Part shown: in pieces, positions 10,860-24,333 of the stretch
How positions within the stretch are numbered: the stretch's first letter is position 1
Layout: each line of letters opens with the position of its first letter
NCBI RefSeq assembly: GCF_003289955.1
Contig: NZ_QLZR01000011.1
Span: 1 to 64,000 of the forward strand
Direction of reading: 5' to 3'
Source: Planococcus halotolerans
GTDB taxonomy: Bacteria; Bacillota; Bacilli; Bacillales_A; Planococcaceae
Length of the DNA stretch: 64,000 nt
Made by a program: the position numbers and the translations under genes
The notes under the pieces: generated by a model
The model's database searches: none
What the model was told of the DNA's origin: nothing
Seen by the model: the letters and a program-made list of their open reading frames with translations, nothing else

Positions 10860-11421
10860 GATTAAAATCGCCGTTTTCGCTTCTGGAAACGGCTCTAATT
10901 TTCAGGCGATCGCTGATGCGGTAAAAGCAGGCAGTTTGAATACGGAGATCGCTCTTGTTGTGACAGACCGTCCGAATGCCTATGTCGTCGAACGTGCAAA
11001 ACAAGCCAACATCCCATCTTTTGCTTTTATGCCATCCGACTATGATTCCAAACAATTATATGAAGAGATGCTGAAAGAAAAGCTTGCAAGTCTGCAAGTG
11101 GAATGGATTGTGCTGGCAGGCTTTATGCGATTGATCGGGCCGGTGCTTTTAGGGGCTTATGAAAACCGCATCGTCAATATTCATCCATCAGTATTGCCCG
11201 CTTTCCCAGGAAAAGATGCCATTGGACAAACGATGGCGGCCGGAGCTGAAGCGGCAGGAGTTACAGTACATTATGTGGATGCGGGAATGGATACCGGCAG
11301 CATTATTGCCCAGGAATCCTTCAAAGTGAACGGCCGCAGCCGCGAAGCTGTTGAAAAAGAAATCCATGCAATCGAACATAGACTTTATCCTGCAACTTTG
11401 CAGCGATTATTCACGCAATAA
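10837..11421 (+). CDS. purN: GAR transformylase PurN
   Basis: 194 aa. Formylates GAR with 10-formyl-tetrahydrofolate. The N terminus [15 protein letters not shown] binds phosphate. The catalytic Asn-His-Asp set is in [12 protein letters not shown] and [14 protein letters not shown] 10837 has SD AAAGGTGA 5 nt upstream. ATG 10849, giving a start nearer the B. subtilis one, is an alternative with a weaker SD. Both overlap purM. Confidence 0.94.
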   Translation: MEHSMKNKIKIAVFASGNGSNFQAIADAVKAGSLNTEIALVVTDRPNAYVVERAKQANIPSFAFMPSDYDSKQLYEEMLKEKLASLQVEWIVLAGFMRLIGPVLLGAYENRIVNIHPSVLPAFPGKDAIGQTMAAGAEAAGVTVHYVDAGMDTGSIIAQESFKVNGRSREAVEKEIHAIEHRLYPATLQRLFTQ

Positions 11422-11452
11422 AACATCTGCATTATTCTTAGGAGGATTCGAT

Positions 11453-12991
11453 TTGAAAAAGAGAGCTTTGTTAAGTGTATCGGATAAATCAGGCATATTG
11501 GAATTTGCGCAAGAACTGGAAAAAATGGACTATCAAATCCTGTCGACAGGCGGAACCAAACGCTTTTTGGAAGACAATGGTGTTGCGATTACAGCAGTTG
11601 ATGAAATAACGAACTTCCCCGAAATCCTTGATGGACGCGTAAAAACTCTTCATCCGCTGGTCCACGGCGGCCTTTTGGCAAAACACGATGATTCTCAGCA
11701 TCAGAGTGAAATGGCTGAGAATGGCATTTCCCCTATAGAAATCGTCTGTGTTAATTTGTATCCCTTCCGTGAAACGATTACAAAGCCGGGGGTGACAGTC
11801 GACGACGCTATTGAAAACATCGATATCGGCGGACCGACGATGCTTCGTTCTGCAGCAAAAAATCACGCTTATGTTACGGTGATTGTGGATTCTGCCGATT
11901 ATGCAGTTGTCCTGAGTGAGCTGCGCGGAGACAAAGCTGTAACCAGTCCTGAAACAAGAAGACGTCTGGCAGCGAAAGTTTTCCGCCATACAGCGGCTTA
12001 TGATTCTTATATTTCAAATTATCTAACCGACCTGACGGGAGAAGAATATCCGGAAACGTTGACACTTACATACGAATTGCAGCAATCGCTTCGCTACGGC
12101 GAAAATCCCCATCAGAAAGCGGCATTTTATCGCAGTCCCCTTGGCTCCGATTTCTCCATTGCAGCTGCCGGGCAACTGCATGGCAAAGAAATGTCGTATA
12201 ATAATATTCAGGATGCGAATGCTGCCCTTCAGATCATCAAGGAATTCAAAATACCGGCAGCGGTTGCGGTGAAACATATGAACCCTTGTGGAGTAGGCAC
12301 TGGTAGTACGATTGCCGATGCATTCAATAAAGCCTACGCGGCGGATTCCACTTCCATTTTTGGTGGGATTGTTGCGCTAAACCGTGAAGTGGATGCTGAA
12401 ACTGCGGAAAAATTGTCAGGGATATTCCTGGAAATTGTTATAGCACCAAAGTTTTCGGCTGAAGCGTTGGAAATATTGACTCAAAAGAAAAATATTCGCT
12501 TGCTGACTATTCCTTTTGATGGAACAAAACAGGACAAGTGGAATACGGTCACTGTAGAAGGCGGTTTGCTCGTTCAACAGCCCGATACTTTCGGTTTCGA
12601 AGATGCAGATATCCATGTTGCCACAGACCGTCAGCCGAATGAACAGGAACTGGAAGCGCTGAAACTCGGATGGAACGTTGTCAAACATGTGAAATCCAAT
12701 GCTATCGTAGTATGTGATTCGGATATGACTCTTGGTGTCGGAGCTGGACAGATGAACCGTGTCGGCGCCGCCAAAATTGCGTTGGAGCAAGCAGGCGCGC
12801 GTGCAGAAGGGGCAGTCCTGGCTTCGGATGCATTTTTCCCGATGTCCGATACGGTTGAAGCTGCGGCTAAAGCCGGAATAAAAGCCATCATCCAGCCGGG
12901 TGGTTCAAAGAAAGATCAGGAATCCATTGATAAAGCCAACGAATATGGCATTGCCATGGTCTTTACGGGAATTCGTCACTTTAAACATTAA
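11453..12991 (+). CDS. purH: bifunctional AICAR formyltransferase/IMP cyclohydrolase PurH
   Basis: 512 aa, the length of the B. subtilis protein. The N-terminal cyclohydrolase domain has [19 protein letters not shown] and GRVKTLHP. The C-terminal transformylase domain has [12 protein letters not shown] with the conserved Lys-His pair. Together they carry out the last two steps to IMP. TTG 11453 follows SD TAGGAGG with 7-8 nt spacing. Gap of 31 nt from purN. Confidence 0.97.
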   Translation: MKKRALLSVSDKSGILEFAQELEKMDYQILSTGGTKRFLEDNGVAITAVDEITNFPEILDGRVKTLHPLVHGGLLAKHDDSQHQSEMAENGISPIEIVCVNLYPFRETITKPGVTVDDAIENIDIGGPTMLRSAAKNHAYVTVIVDSADYAVVLSELRGDKAVTSPETRRRLAAKVFRHTAAYDSYISNYLTDLTGEEYPETLTLTYELQQSLRYGENPHQKAAFYRSPLGSDFSIAAAGQLHGKEMSYNNIQDANAALQIIKEFKIPAAVAVKHMNPCGVGTGSTIADAFNKAYAADSTSIFGGIVALNREVDAETAEKLSGIFLEIVIAPKFSAEALEILTQKKNIRLLTIPFDGTKQDKWNTVTVEGGLLVQQPDTFGFEDADIHVATDRQPNEQELEALKLGWNVVKHVKSNAIVVCDSDMTLGVGAGQMNRVGAAKIALEQAGARAEGAVLASDAFFPMSDTVEAAAKAGIKAIIQPGGSKKDQESIDKANEYGIAMVFTGIRHFKH

Positions 12992-13009
12992 TTCGAGAGG
13001 GGCAGAGGC

Positions 13010-14263
13010 ATGAAAGTTATGGTTATTGGGAGGGGCGGACGTGAGCATGCAATCGTCCGCCAGTTTGCAAGATCTGCTTCTATAGAAAGAGTATATGCTG
13101 CGCCAGGAAACGATGGAATGCGCCTTGAATCAGAACTTGTGCCGATTGATGAAATGGATTTTGCCGCGCTGGCTGAATTTGCAAAAGAGCACCAAATAGA
13201 TTGCACTTTTGTGGGGCCTGAACAGCCGTTGACAGCAGGCATTGTCGATTTTTTCGAGGGCCAGGGCCTGCGGGTTTTCGGTCCTTCCAAAGCTGCTGCA
13301 CAAATTGAAGGCAGCAAGACTTTCGCGAAAGAATTGATGGCAAAATATGATATTCCAACGGCTGCATACAAAACATTTTCGGAAATTGCACCTGCAATTG
13401 AATTTATTCGGCAGATGGGGGCACCGATCGTCATCAAAGCGGACGGCCTCGCTGCCGGCAAAGGAGTAGTGGTAGCAAAAACCGAAGAAGATGCAATTGC
13501 CGCAGTGCACGATATGCTGGAAGATCAGAAATTCGGTGAATCCGGTTCGACAGTTGTCATCGAAGAGTTTCTGGATGGGGAAGAATTCTCGTTCATGTCA
13601 TTTGTCTATAACGGCGCAATTTACCCAATGGAGATTTCCCAGGACCATAAACGCGCTTTTGACGGAGACAGAGGGCCGAATACGGGAGGTATGGGTGCAT
13701 ATTCGCCGGTGCCCCAAATTTCCGCTGAAACGGTTGAAGCCACATTCAACACCATCGTCAAACCGGCGGTTGAAGCAATGGCTGCCGAAGGGGCTCCATT
13801 TAATGGCATTCTGTATGCAGGGGTTATTTTGACTGCGCAAGGGCCGAAAGTCATTGAATTCAATGCACGGTTCGGCGATCCTGAAACCCAGGTCGTGCTG
13901 CCGCGAATGAAATCGGATTTCGGTGATTTCATGAATGCTTTACTGGAAGGCGAAAAATACGAGCTGGAGTGGCAGGAGCAAGCTGTGCTTGGTGTAGTGA
14001 TAGCGGCAGAAGGCTATCCTGACAAACCGGTTAAAGGGAAGGTCCTTCCGAACTTGGCTAGCCTGTCAGGAGTTGATATTTTCCATTCAGGGACCAAGGC
14101 AACCAGTGAAGGGTTTGCAGCAAATGGCGGCAGAGTGCTGTTCATTTCTTCAGAAGGAGATTCCGTTAAGGAAGCGCAGGAAAAAGTATATGCACAGGTC
14201 AATGCATTGTCCTGGTCCGGTTTCATGTATAGAACGGATATCGGATGGCGTGCATTAGGCTAA
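13010..14263 (+). CDS. purD: GAR synthetase PurD
   Basis: 417 aa, ATP-grasp ligase joining phosphoribosylamine and glycine. The start VMVIGRGGREHAI is the family signature with a conservative change. The ATP-grasp segments IVIKADGLAAGKGVVVA and NTGGMGAYSP, and FNARFGDPETQ, are intact. SD GAGAGGGG lies before ATG 13010. Last gene of the pur operon and followed by a terminator. Confidence 0.97.
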   Translation: MKVMVIGRGGREHAIVRQFARSASIERVYAAPGNDGMRLESELVPIDEMDFAALAEFAKEHQIDCTFVGPEQPLTAGIVDFFEGQGLRVFGPSKAAAQIEGSKTFAKELMAKYDIPTAAYKTFSEIAPAIEFIRQMGAPIVIKADGLAAGKGVVVAKTEEDAIAAVHDMLEDQKFGESGSTVVIEEFLDGEEFSFMSFVYNGAIYPMEISQDHKRAFDGDRGPNTGGMGAYSPVPQISAETVEATFNTIVKPAVEAMAAEGAPFNGILYAGVILTAQGPKVIEFNARFGDPETQVVLPRMKSDFGDFMNALLEGEKYELEWQEQAVLGVVIAAEGYPDKPVKGKVLPNLASLSGVDIFHSGTKATSEGFAANGGRVLFISSEGDSVKEAQEKVYAQVNALSWSGFMYRTDIGWRALG

Positions 14264-14282
14264 ATTACATGGTATAATAATT

Positions 14283-14320
14283 AATGACACAAATTCGACA
14301 AGAACTGTGTCATTTTTTCT
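14283..14320 (+). terminator. pur operon terminator
   Basis: Stem AATGACACA / TGTGTCATT followed by TTTTTT, 20 nt after the purD stop. Confidence 0.85.
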
Positions 14321-14467
14321 TTCGTTTTTCTTATCTGGAATTGAAAGAAAAAGTTGAGGATTTTCAACAGCCCACGTTTACCTCTATTTAAACTCCAGAA
14401 TCAAGGCCCATCGTTACCCCGACAACAAAATCAGCAGGGCATCCAAAACTCGAAAGGAGCAATAATT

Positions 14468-15058
14468 ATGAATTGGTATGAAAAATTGAATCAATATTTC
14501 CCAATTGTAGAAATGAAGTCAAAAGAGCATATGGACACGTTATTAAAGGAAAAAGGCAGTGTTTATTATAAAGATGAAGGTCCATATCACGTTTTGATGT
14601 ATGCAGAATTCCCGAATTTCACTTTCGTGGATTATCTGTTTGTGGCTAAAGAATCCCGCGGTATGGGAATCGGCAGCAAAACGCTTCAAATGCTTAAAGA
14701 CAAGAAAAAACCTATCATCCTTGAAGTTGAACCGGTGAATTACGAAGATACAGACACGGAAAAACGTCTTCGTTTCTATTCACGTGAAGGCTTTGAGCAT
14801 GCTTCTTCCATCGGCTATAACCGACGCTCGATTGCGACAGGTGAAGAGAACTCGATGGAAATCCTTTACTGGGCACCGAGCAACGAGAGCGAAGAAGAAA
14901 TCTTTGAAGGCATGAAGAAAATGTATGAAGACATCCACACTTACAAAGATGAACATTTCTACGGCGAATCTTACGAGCCGGTTGAAGAGGTTCTGACATT
15001 TAAAGAGAACGACAAGAAAGATGTTCTTAAACAATTCAGCAATCCAATCAACAATTAA
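14468..15058 (+). CDS. GNAT-family acetyltransferase (YjbC-like)
   Basis: 196 aa. The acetyl-CoA-binding motif ESRGMGIGSKTL is at about residues 61-72, after a beta-strand FVDYLFVAKE. The C-terminal third is acidic with a KDEHFYGESYEP segment. I read it as like B. subtilis YjbC (192 aa), a stress-linked putative acetyltransferase; this is from memory of that family. ATG 14468 has SD AAAGGAG 9 nt upstream. It is a single-gene unit between two terminators. The substrate is unknown. Confidence 0.78.
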   Translation: MNWYEKLNQYFPIVEMKSKEHMDTLLKEKGSVYYKDEGPYHVLMYAEFPNFTFVDYLFVAKESRGMGIGSKTLQMLKDKKKPIILEVEPVNYEDTDTEKRLRFYSREGFEHASSIGYNRRSIATGEENSMEILYWAPSNESEEEIFEGMKKMYEDIHTYKDEHFYGESYEPVEEVLTFKENDKKDVLKQFSNPINN

Positions 15059-15078
15059 TTGAACTGATAGTGCCCCAG

Positions 15079-15125
15079 AGTCAGGGAAGAACGAAAGCGC
15101 CGCTTTCGTCTTTCCTGACTTTTTT
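15079..15125 (+). terminator. terminator after acetyltransferase gene
   Basis: Long stem of about 18 bp (AGTCAGGGAAGAACGAAAG with CTTTCGTCTTTCCTGACT) and TTTTTT. Confidence 0.93.
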
Positions 15126-15269
15126 ATGGCCATGTCTTTAAAAATAGCCTATTCAAACTTTTTCGACTACTATCAGAATGTTCCATTTATTCAATGGTTC
15201 AGCTGTATTTAAATGCATTACTATGCTAGTATATAAAGTATTATATAGACAGCGGAAAGGAGCGGGCAT

Positions 15270-17000
15270 ATGGATAATCCACTTTGGAAAAACATCGAAT
15301 TGCGCAATCAACTGAAAATCATCGGGAAAGAACAGGCACCGAATCTAGTTCTGACAAATGCATATTATTTGCACGGTATCTATAAAAAATGGATGACCGG
15401 TAATATCTGGATTCATGACGACCGGATTGTATATGCAGGACAGGAAATGCCGTTGATCGGCGACACGACTGAAGTCGTTGACATGGCAGGCAAATTCATC
15501 GTTCCGGGCTATATCGAACCCCATGTCCACCCCTTCCAGCTTTATAACCCTCAATCGTTCGCGGATTATTCAGCCCAATTGGGAACAACCACTTTCATAT
15601 CCGATAACCTTACGTTATTTTTATCGATGGAAAATGAGAAAGCGTTTTCAATTTTGGATCAGCTGAACAAACTTCCTTTCACTTTCTATTGGTGGACTCG
15701 TTTTGATTCGCAGACAGAACTGGCGGCTGAGGATTTGCTCTTTACTTCCAAATCGGTCGGTGAGTGGCTGGATCGTCCGGAAGTATTGCTTGGCGGTGAG
15801 CTGACTGGGTGGCCGAAACTGATGGCTGGCGATGATCAGATGCTGTATTGGATTCAAAAGGCGAAAATGACGCGAAAGAAGATAGAAGGGCATTTTCCGG
15901 GAGCTTCCGAAAAAACGCTTGCCCGGATGAAATTGCTTGGTGCTGATGGAGATCATGAGGCGATGACGATTGATGAAGTGGAGATGCGCCTGCTGCATGG
16001 CTACGGCGTGACACTCCGGCACTCGTCGATCCGTCCGGATTTACCGAGTCTATTGAAAGGCGTCGTGGACCGTGAATTGAATGTCTACGAGAAATTGATG
16101 ATGACGACTGACGGATCAACGCCTACATTCCATAAAGACGGAGTTATCGACCTTTGCATACGGATTGCTCTCGAAGCAGGCGTCCCGGCGATTGAAGCTT
16201 ACATGATGTCATCTTATAATGTAGCAAGGTATTATAATATGACAGCGATGCATGGGCTGATAGCAACAGGCCGCTACGCAAACCTCAACATACTGGATTC
16301 GATTGACAATCCGGTGCCGTCAAGTGTCATTTCAAAAGGGAAATGGCTGAAGAGAAATGGTGAAAAAGTGAAGGCACTGCCTAAAATAAATTGGGATGTG
16401 CTGCCGGATCTGAAGATGGATTTTGATCTTACTGAGGATGATTTCCAATTTTCCATGCCGTTCGGGCTTGATATGGTCAATGATGTTATCGTTAAACCTT
16501 ATTCGGTCAATATTGATACGCATGACGGAACTCTATCCAAAGACCATGATGAAAGTTTCCTGATGCTGATTGATAAGCACGGAAAATGGCGCGTCAATAC
16601 ATTAATCAAAGGATTCACTAATGCCGTAGAAGGATTCGCCTCATCCTACTCGAATACTGGCGACATCATTCTGATCGGCAAAAACCGCAAACAGATGTGG
16701 CTGGCTTTTGATAAATTGAAAGAAATGAATGGCGGCATCGTATTGATGGAAAGCGATGAAATGGTTTGCAATATCCCGCTTCCTCTTGGAGGGGGCATGT
16801 CCGATCTTCCGATGGAACAGATTATGGAGCAGGAAACCGTCCTGAAACAGGCATTGAAAGAGCGGGGTTATAAGCACGGCGATGCTATTTACACTTTGCT
16901 GTTTTTACAGGCGACCCATCTTCCTTATGTCCGGGTAACGCAAAAAGGAATTTACGATGTCATGAATAAGAAAATCCTGTTTCCGGCGTTCATGAGATAA
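15270..17000 (+). CDS. yerA: adenine deaminase-like metallohydrolase (YerA type)
   Basis: 576 aa amidohydrolase-family protein, predicted to deaminate adenine to hypoxanthine. The metal-binding EPHVHPF motif is near residue 87, FIVPGYIEP precedes it, and GHFPGAS (normally GHAPGLSG) lies in the middle. The C-terminal adenine deaminase domain has PLPLGGGMSDLP. The HVH and GH motifs fit the family, but several neighbouring residues differ from the classical AdeC pattern. ATG 15270 with SD AAAGGAG. Its position after the pur operon matches B. subtilis and suits purine salvage. Confidence 0.85.
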   Translation: MDNPLWKNIELRNQLKIIGKEQAPNLVLTNAYYLHGIYKKWMTGNIWIHDDRIVYAGQEMPLIGDTTEVVDMAGKFIVPGYIEPHVHPFQLYNPQSFADYSAQLGTTTFISDNLTLFLSMENEKAFSILDQLNKLPFTFYWWTRFDSQTELAAEDLLFTSKSVGEWLDRPEVLLGGELTGWPKLMAGDDQMLYWIQKAKMTRKKIEGHFPGASEKTLARMKLLGADGDHEAMTIDEVEMRLLHGYGVTLRHSSIRPDLPSLLKGVVDRELNVYEKLMMTTDGSTPTFHKDGVIDLCIRIALEAGVPAIEAYMMSSYNVARYYNMTAMHGLIATGRYANLNILDSIDNPVPSSVISKGKWLKRNGEKVKALPKINWDVLPDLKMDFDLTEDDFQFSMPFGLDMVNDVIVKPYSVNIDTHDGTLSKDHDESFLMLIDKHGKWRVNTLIKGFTNAVEGFASSYSNTGDIILIGKNRKQMWLAFDKLKEMNGGIVLMESDEMVCNIPLPLGGGMSDLPMEQIMEQETVLKQALKERGYKHGDAIYTLLFLQATHLPYVRVTQKGIYDVMNKKILFPAFMR

Positions 17001-17050
17001 TTATCGCGGAATCGGAGGAGTCTAAAGCTAAGTGGTTTATTTGATAGTAT

Positions 17051-17088
17051 AGGAAATGCTAAGCTGATAGCAGCGAGATTTCCTTTTT
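17051..17088 (+). terminator. probable terminator after yerA
   Basis: AGGAAAT pairs with ATTTCCT, with an inner GCTA/TAGC, followed by TTTTCCC. It lies between yerA and yerC, where B. subtilis has yerB; no yerB is present here. Confidence 0.65.
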
Positions 17089-17125
17089 CCCGCAATGGAT
17101 AGCAAGGAAAGGACGGTATAGCTGA

Positions 17126-17446
17126 ATGCAAGTTGATAAAATCCGAGGCCCACAAACTGATCAATTGATCGATGCAATATTGGCGTTGAAAGATCGGGAA
17201 GAAGCTTATCGCTTTTTCGATGATCTTGCCACGATCAGTGAAATCCAATCATTATCCCAACGCTTCGAAGTTGCGCGAATGCTGCGGCTGAAGAAGACGT
17301 ATGAAAAGATTAAAAATGAAACCGGTGCAAGCACAGCGACAATTTCGCGGGTGCGCCGCTGCCTGAACTACGGTAATGACGGCTACGACGAAATGCTCGG
17401 GCGGCTTTATCCGGATGAAAAACCATTCCAGTTGCCGAAAGAATAA
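17126..17446 (+). CDS. yerC: TrpR-like helix-turn-helix protein YerC
   Basis: 106 aa. The Trp-repressor-like fold is indicated by SEIQSLSQRFEVARML and the recognition helix TGASTATISRVRRCLNYG (about residues 72-89). It belongs to the YerC/YecD family of small DNA-binding proteins whose regulon is unknown. It is near yerA and pcrB, as in B. subtilis. The SD (AAGGAAAGG) is rather far from ATG 17126, about 14 nt. Confidence 0.88.
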   Translation: MQVDKIRGPQTDQLIDAILALKDREEAYRFFDDLATISEIQSLSQRFEVARMLRLKKTYEKIKNETGASTATISRVRRCLNYGNDGYDEMLGRLYPDEKPFQLPKE

Positions 17447-17502
17447 AAGTTTGGCGGCGCGGATAAATAGAGTGGAATCTCATAATAAGCGCAGCGGAAT
17501 TT

Positions 17503-17549
17503 AAAGGCTGTCCATTAAGTCAGTGATTGGGCTTAGTGGATGGCCTTTT
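17503..17549 (+). terminator. terminator after yerC
   Basis: AAGGCTGTCCATTAAG pairs with CTTAGTGGATGGCCTT, followed by TTTA. The sequence is clearly related to the terminator at 35671-35718, so both belong to a repeated hairpin type. Confidence 0.8.
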
Positions 17550-17553
17550 ACTT

Positions 17554-17607
17554 TGTCTGAACTTGCATCGTCCATAGGGACTGAATGGGCGCTTGCGCTT
17601 TTCTTTT
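17554..17607 (+). repeat. intergenic repeat, short degenerate copy
   Basis: Starts TTGTCTGAAC and ends GGGCGCTTGCGCTTTTCTTT, matching the two ends of the larger repeat at 27266-27505 with the middle missing. The tail is just before the pcrB promoter region (TTGCGC, 16 nt, TAAATA; TATAAT at 17610-17615). Confidence 0.65.
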
Positions 17608-17651
17608 GTTATAATAAATAGACGAAATGATTAGAAGTAAGGTGAAGCGAA

Positions 17652-18353
17652 ATGGATTATCAATCGTGGCGGCATGTGTTCAAATTGGATCCTGCAAAGA
17701 AAATTTCCGATGGACATTTGGAACGAATTTGTGAATCCGGGACTGATGCCATCTTGATAGGCGGCAGCGATGATGTCACACTCGAAAATGTACTTGATTT
17801 AATGGCGCGCGTCCGCCCTTATTCTCTGCCGGCCGTGCTGGAAATTTCAACAATTGAATCGGTGGCGCCGGGATTTGATTTTTATTTCATCCCGACTGTC
17901 CTGAACAGCCGGGATCCGAAATGGATCAAAGGCCTTCACCATGAAGCAATCCGGGAATACGGGGATCTGATGGATTGGGAAGAGCTGATTCCTGAAGGCT
18001 ATTGCATTTTGAATCCGGATTGCAAGGCGGCACGATTAACCGATGCCGACAGTTTGCTTGACGATGAAGATGTGGTGGCATATGCCCGGCTGGCTGAGCG
18101 TTTTTTCAAATTGCCGATTTTTTACCTGGAATACAGCGGTATTTACGGCGATCCAAAATTAGTTAAAACGGTAAAAGGGCATTTATCCGATACACGCCTC
18201 TTTTATGGAGGCGGCATTGACTCAGCTGAAAAGGCGCGGGAAATGGCGCGGTTCGCGGATACAGTCGTTGTAGGCAATGTCATTTATACAAATATTGAAC
18301 AAGCGATTAGAACCGTTGCGGCGGTTGCGGAATCTATAGATCAATCGTTATAA
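17652..18353 (+). CDS. pcrB: heptaprenylglyceryl phosphate synthase PcrB
   Basis: 233 aa TIM-barrel protein. It joins glycerol-1-phosphate and a polyprenyl diphosphate (heptaprenyl in B. subtilis), an archaeal-type ether lipid step. The GSDDVT segment near residue 38, the YLEYSGIYG strand and the [10 protein letters not shown] phosphate loop are family features. ATG 17652 with SD AAGGTGA. It lies 28 nt before pcrA and probably shares its transcript. Confidence 0.95.
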   Translation: MDYQSWRHVFKLDPAKKISDGHLERICESGTDAILIGGSDDVTLENVLDLMARVRPYSLPAVLEISTIESVAPGFDFYFIPTVLNSRDPKWIKGLHHEAIREYGDLMDWEELIPEGYCILNPDCKAARLTDADSLLDDEDVVAYARLAERFFKLPIFYLEYSGIYGDPKLVKTVKGHLSDTRLFYGGGIDSAEKAREMARFADTVVVGNVIYTNIEQAIRTVAAVAESIDQSL

Positions 18354-18381
18354 TAAGAACAAACGTTCGAGGTGGTGCACA

Positions 18382-22616
<4,235 letters not shown>

Positions 22617-22629
22617 GGAGATATTTAAA

Positions 22630-23778
22630 ATGAAACGCTTTTGGTGGATCCCTGCCAGCATCTTGCTGCTAACCGCCTGTGTGCCGACGCAAACAAATGA
22701 AACAGAAGTGATTGGCACAGAGGAAGTGGAAACCGCAATTATTCCAAGCATGCAATTGGATGATCAGTTTTACCGGACCCTTTTGCCATATAAACAAAGT
22801 GCCACGCGAGGTAAAATCGTCAATCGCCTTAATTCCCGCTACGATATCGAAGAAGCGGAAAAAGGGCTGCTGCGTTTATCGCAAAATCAATTTTCTCCTG
22901 ACGATTATTATTTTCAGGAAGGCCAGAAGATAACAGATGAAGAAGTTTCTGCATGGCTGCGCCGTTACCATCCAGAAGATAATCCGACCGGGTTGAATGC
23001 CGAAGACAAGCGTGCACCTTTATCTGAAGAAGAGCTGGAAGCTGGCGAAACCCGTGAGAATCCATCGCCGGAAATTCTGGCACACATTATCGAACAGAAT
23101 TACCTGGTGAAAACCAATGAAGATACGATCCGACTCGGTGGTGTATCTGTGGGACTTGCCCTCAACTCCATTTATTACAGTGAGAATGATCAAGGGGTGT
23201 CCTATGAAGAAACGATTTCACAGGAACGATTGGAATCGGAAGGCAAACGGATGGCAGATGAAATTGTCAACCGGCTGCGCCAAAAAGAAGGAATGGCGGA
23301 TATTCCGATCACCGTCGGCCTCTTCAAGCAAAAAAGCCGCAGTACAATTACTGCCGGCACATACTTCATTTACGGAGTTGCTCCGGGCGGTGAAAATTCA
23401 GTGGCCAAGTGGAATCCAATCAATGAAGAATTCGTGATTTTCCCTTCGAGCAATCCTGAAGAGAAGTATCGTGAAGTGGATACGGTGTTCAAAAATTTCA
23501 AGCAGGACGTCGAAGAGTACTTTTCGAATTTCACAAGTGTCATCGGAACCGGCTTTTATCAAGGGGATTCGATCCGCAAACTGCAAATTGAGATTCCGAT
23601 CCAGTTTTACGGTTCATCGGAAGTCATCGGTTTTACACAGTATTTAACGGGACTTGTCATGAAGCATTTCCCCGAGAATATCCAGGTGGAAATCGACTTG
23701 AACTCGGTCAATGGAGCGGAAGCGCTGATATTGAGAAAAACCAATGAAACTGAACCGATTGTCCATATTTATGAATAA
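22630..23778 (+). CDS. yerH: CamS-family sex-pheromone-like lipoprotein (YerH)
   Basis: 382 aa. A signal peptide ends in the lipobox L-L-T-A-C with the lipidated Cys at residue 17, so it is likely anchored outside the membrane. The rest matches the CamS family (enterococcal cAM373 pheromone precursor relatives), with repeated dimer-like halves. In CamS precursors the pheromone comes from the signal peptide; whether that happens here is unknown. SD AGGAG, 14 nt after ligA, as in B. subtilis yerH. Confidence 0.9.
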   Translation: MKRFWWIPASILLLTACVPTQTNETEVIGTEEVETAIIPSMQLDDQFYRTLLPYKQSATRGKIVNRLNSRYDIEEAEKGLLRLSQNQFSPDDYYFQEGQKITDEEVSAWLRRYHPEDNPTGLNAEDKRAPLSEEELEAGETRENPSPEILAHIIEQNYLVKTNEDTIRLGGVSVGLALNSIYYSENDQGVSYEETISQERLESEGKRMADEIVNRLRQKEGMADIPITVGLFKQKSRSTITAGTYFIYGVAPGGENSVAKWNPINEEFVIFPSSNPEEKYREVDTVFKNFKQDVEEYFSNFTSVIGTGFYQGDSIRKLQIEIPIQFYGSSEVIGFTQYLTGLVMKHFPENIQVEIDLNSVNGAEALILRKTNETEPIVHIYE

Positions 23779-23811
23779 AAAAAGTCTGCTCCTGATTTAA
23801 CGGGCGGCTTA

Positions 23812-23840
23812 AGAGGCAGCCGGTGCGGCTGTCTCTATTC
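23812..23840 (+). terminator. terminator after yerH
   Basis: Stem AGAGGCAGCC / GGCTGTCTCT (one G-U) with a short loop, followed by a moderately T-rich stretch. Confidence 0.65.
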
Positions 23841-23852
23841 ATTTTATTTTTG

Positions 23853-23970
23853 TGTCTAGACTCCAGCGCCTAACTCTTCGGGATATAAGTCAAAACAGCT
23901 GCGTGGCAAAAAGCGCCACTACGCTGTTTCGCCTTATACCTGTCAGAGCTGACCAGGCGCTTCCGCTTTT
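23853..23970 (+). repeat. intergenic repeat, Bacillaceae type
   Basis: 118 nt, from TGTCTAGACTCCAGCGCC to AGGCGCTTCCGCTTTT. The end segments and the internal AGCTCTTCGGG-like block are shared with the copies at 27266 and 55007, but the middle is different. Outer arms (CCAGCGCCTA.../...CAGGCGCTT) and an inner pair (AACAGC.../...GCTGTT) can fold. The 3' tail supplies the -35 of the gatC promoter candidate. Confidence 0.75.
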
Positions 23971-23989
23971 CGATTTAAAATGATATGAT
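23961..23989 (+). promoter_or_regulatory. gatCAB promoter candidate using repeat tail
   Basis: TTCCGC (23961-23966) from the repeat tail, a 17-nt spacer, and TATGAT (23984-23989). It lies 37 nt before gatC. Confidence 0.5.
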
Positions 23990-24025
23990 ATAGCGTATGT
24001 TTACTGATTCCGGAGGTGTAAGGAA

Positions 24026-24316
24026 ATGGCGAAAATGACAAAAGAAGAAGTGATCGAGGTTGCCCATTTGGCGCGTCTGGCGATTACTGATGAAGAAGCG
24101 ATCCACTTTGCAGAACAATTAGAAGCCATCACAAATGCGATGGAGCTTCTAAATGAACTGGATACAGAGAATGTTGAACCGACAACACACGTACTGCCGA
24201 TGGTCAATGTATTGCGTGAAGATAAAGCGGAGGCAGGATTGCCGCGCGAAACGGTATTGAAAAATGTTAAAGAACACGAAGCGGGACAAGTAAAAGTTCC
24301 GACCATTCTGGAATAA
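24026..24316 (+). CDS. gatC: Glu-tRNA(Gln)/Asp-tRNA(Asn) amidotransferase subunit GatC
   Basis: 96 aa, small subunit that wraps around GatA and links it to GatB. The family pattern [13 protein letters not shown] near residue 13 and [15 protein letters not shown] near residue 66 are present. SD GGAGGTG lies before ATG 24026. First gene of the gatCAB operon. Confidence 0.96.
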   Translation: MAKMTKEEVIEVAHLARLAITDEEAIHFAEQLEAITNAMELLNELDTENVEPTTHVLPMVNVLREDKAEAGLPRETVLKNVKEHEAGQVKVPTILE

Positions 24317-24333
24317 TAGCGAGGAGGGAAACC

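Noticed and set aside
15180..15260. TACTATGCTAGTATA-type inverted repeat before yerA as an operator
   Set aside because: Short and AT-rich with no known consensus and no second copy in the window; too weak to list as a site.
22630..23778. CamS-family lipoprotein as evidence of a conjugative plasmid pheromone system
   Set aside because: The gene is a normal chromosomal neighbour of ligA in Bacillales and no conjugation genes are present.
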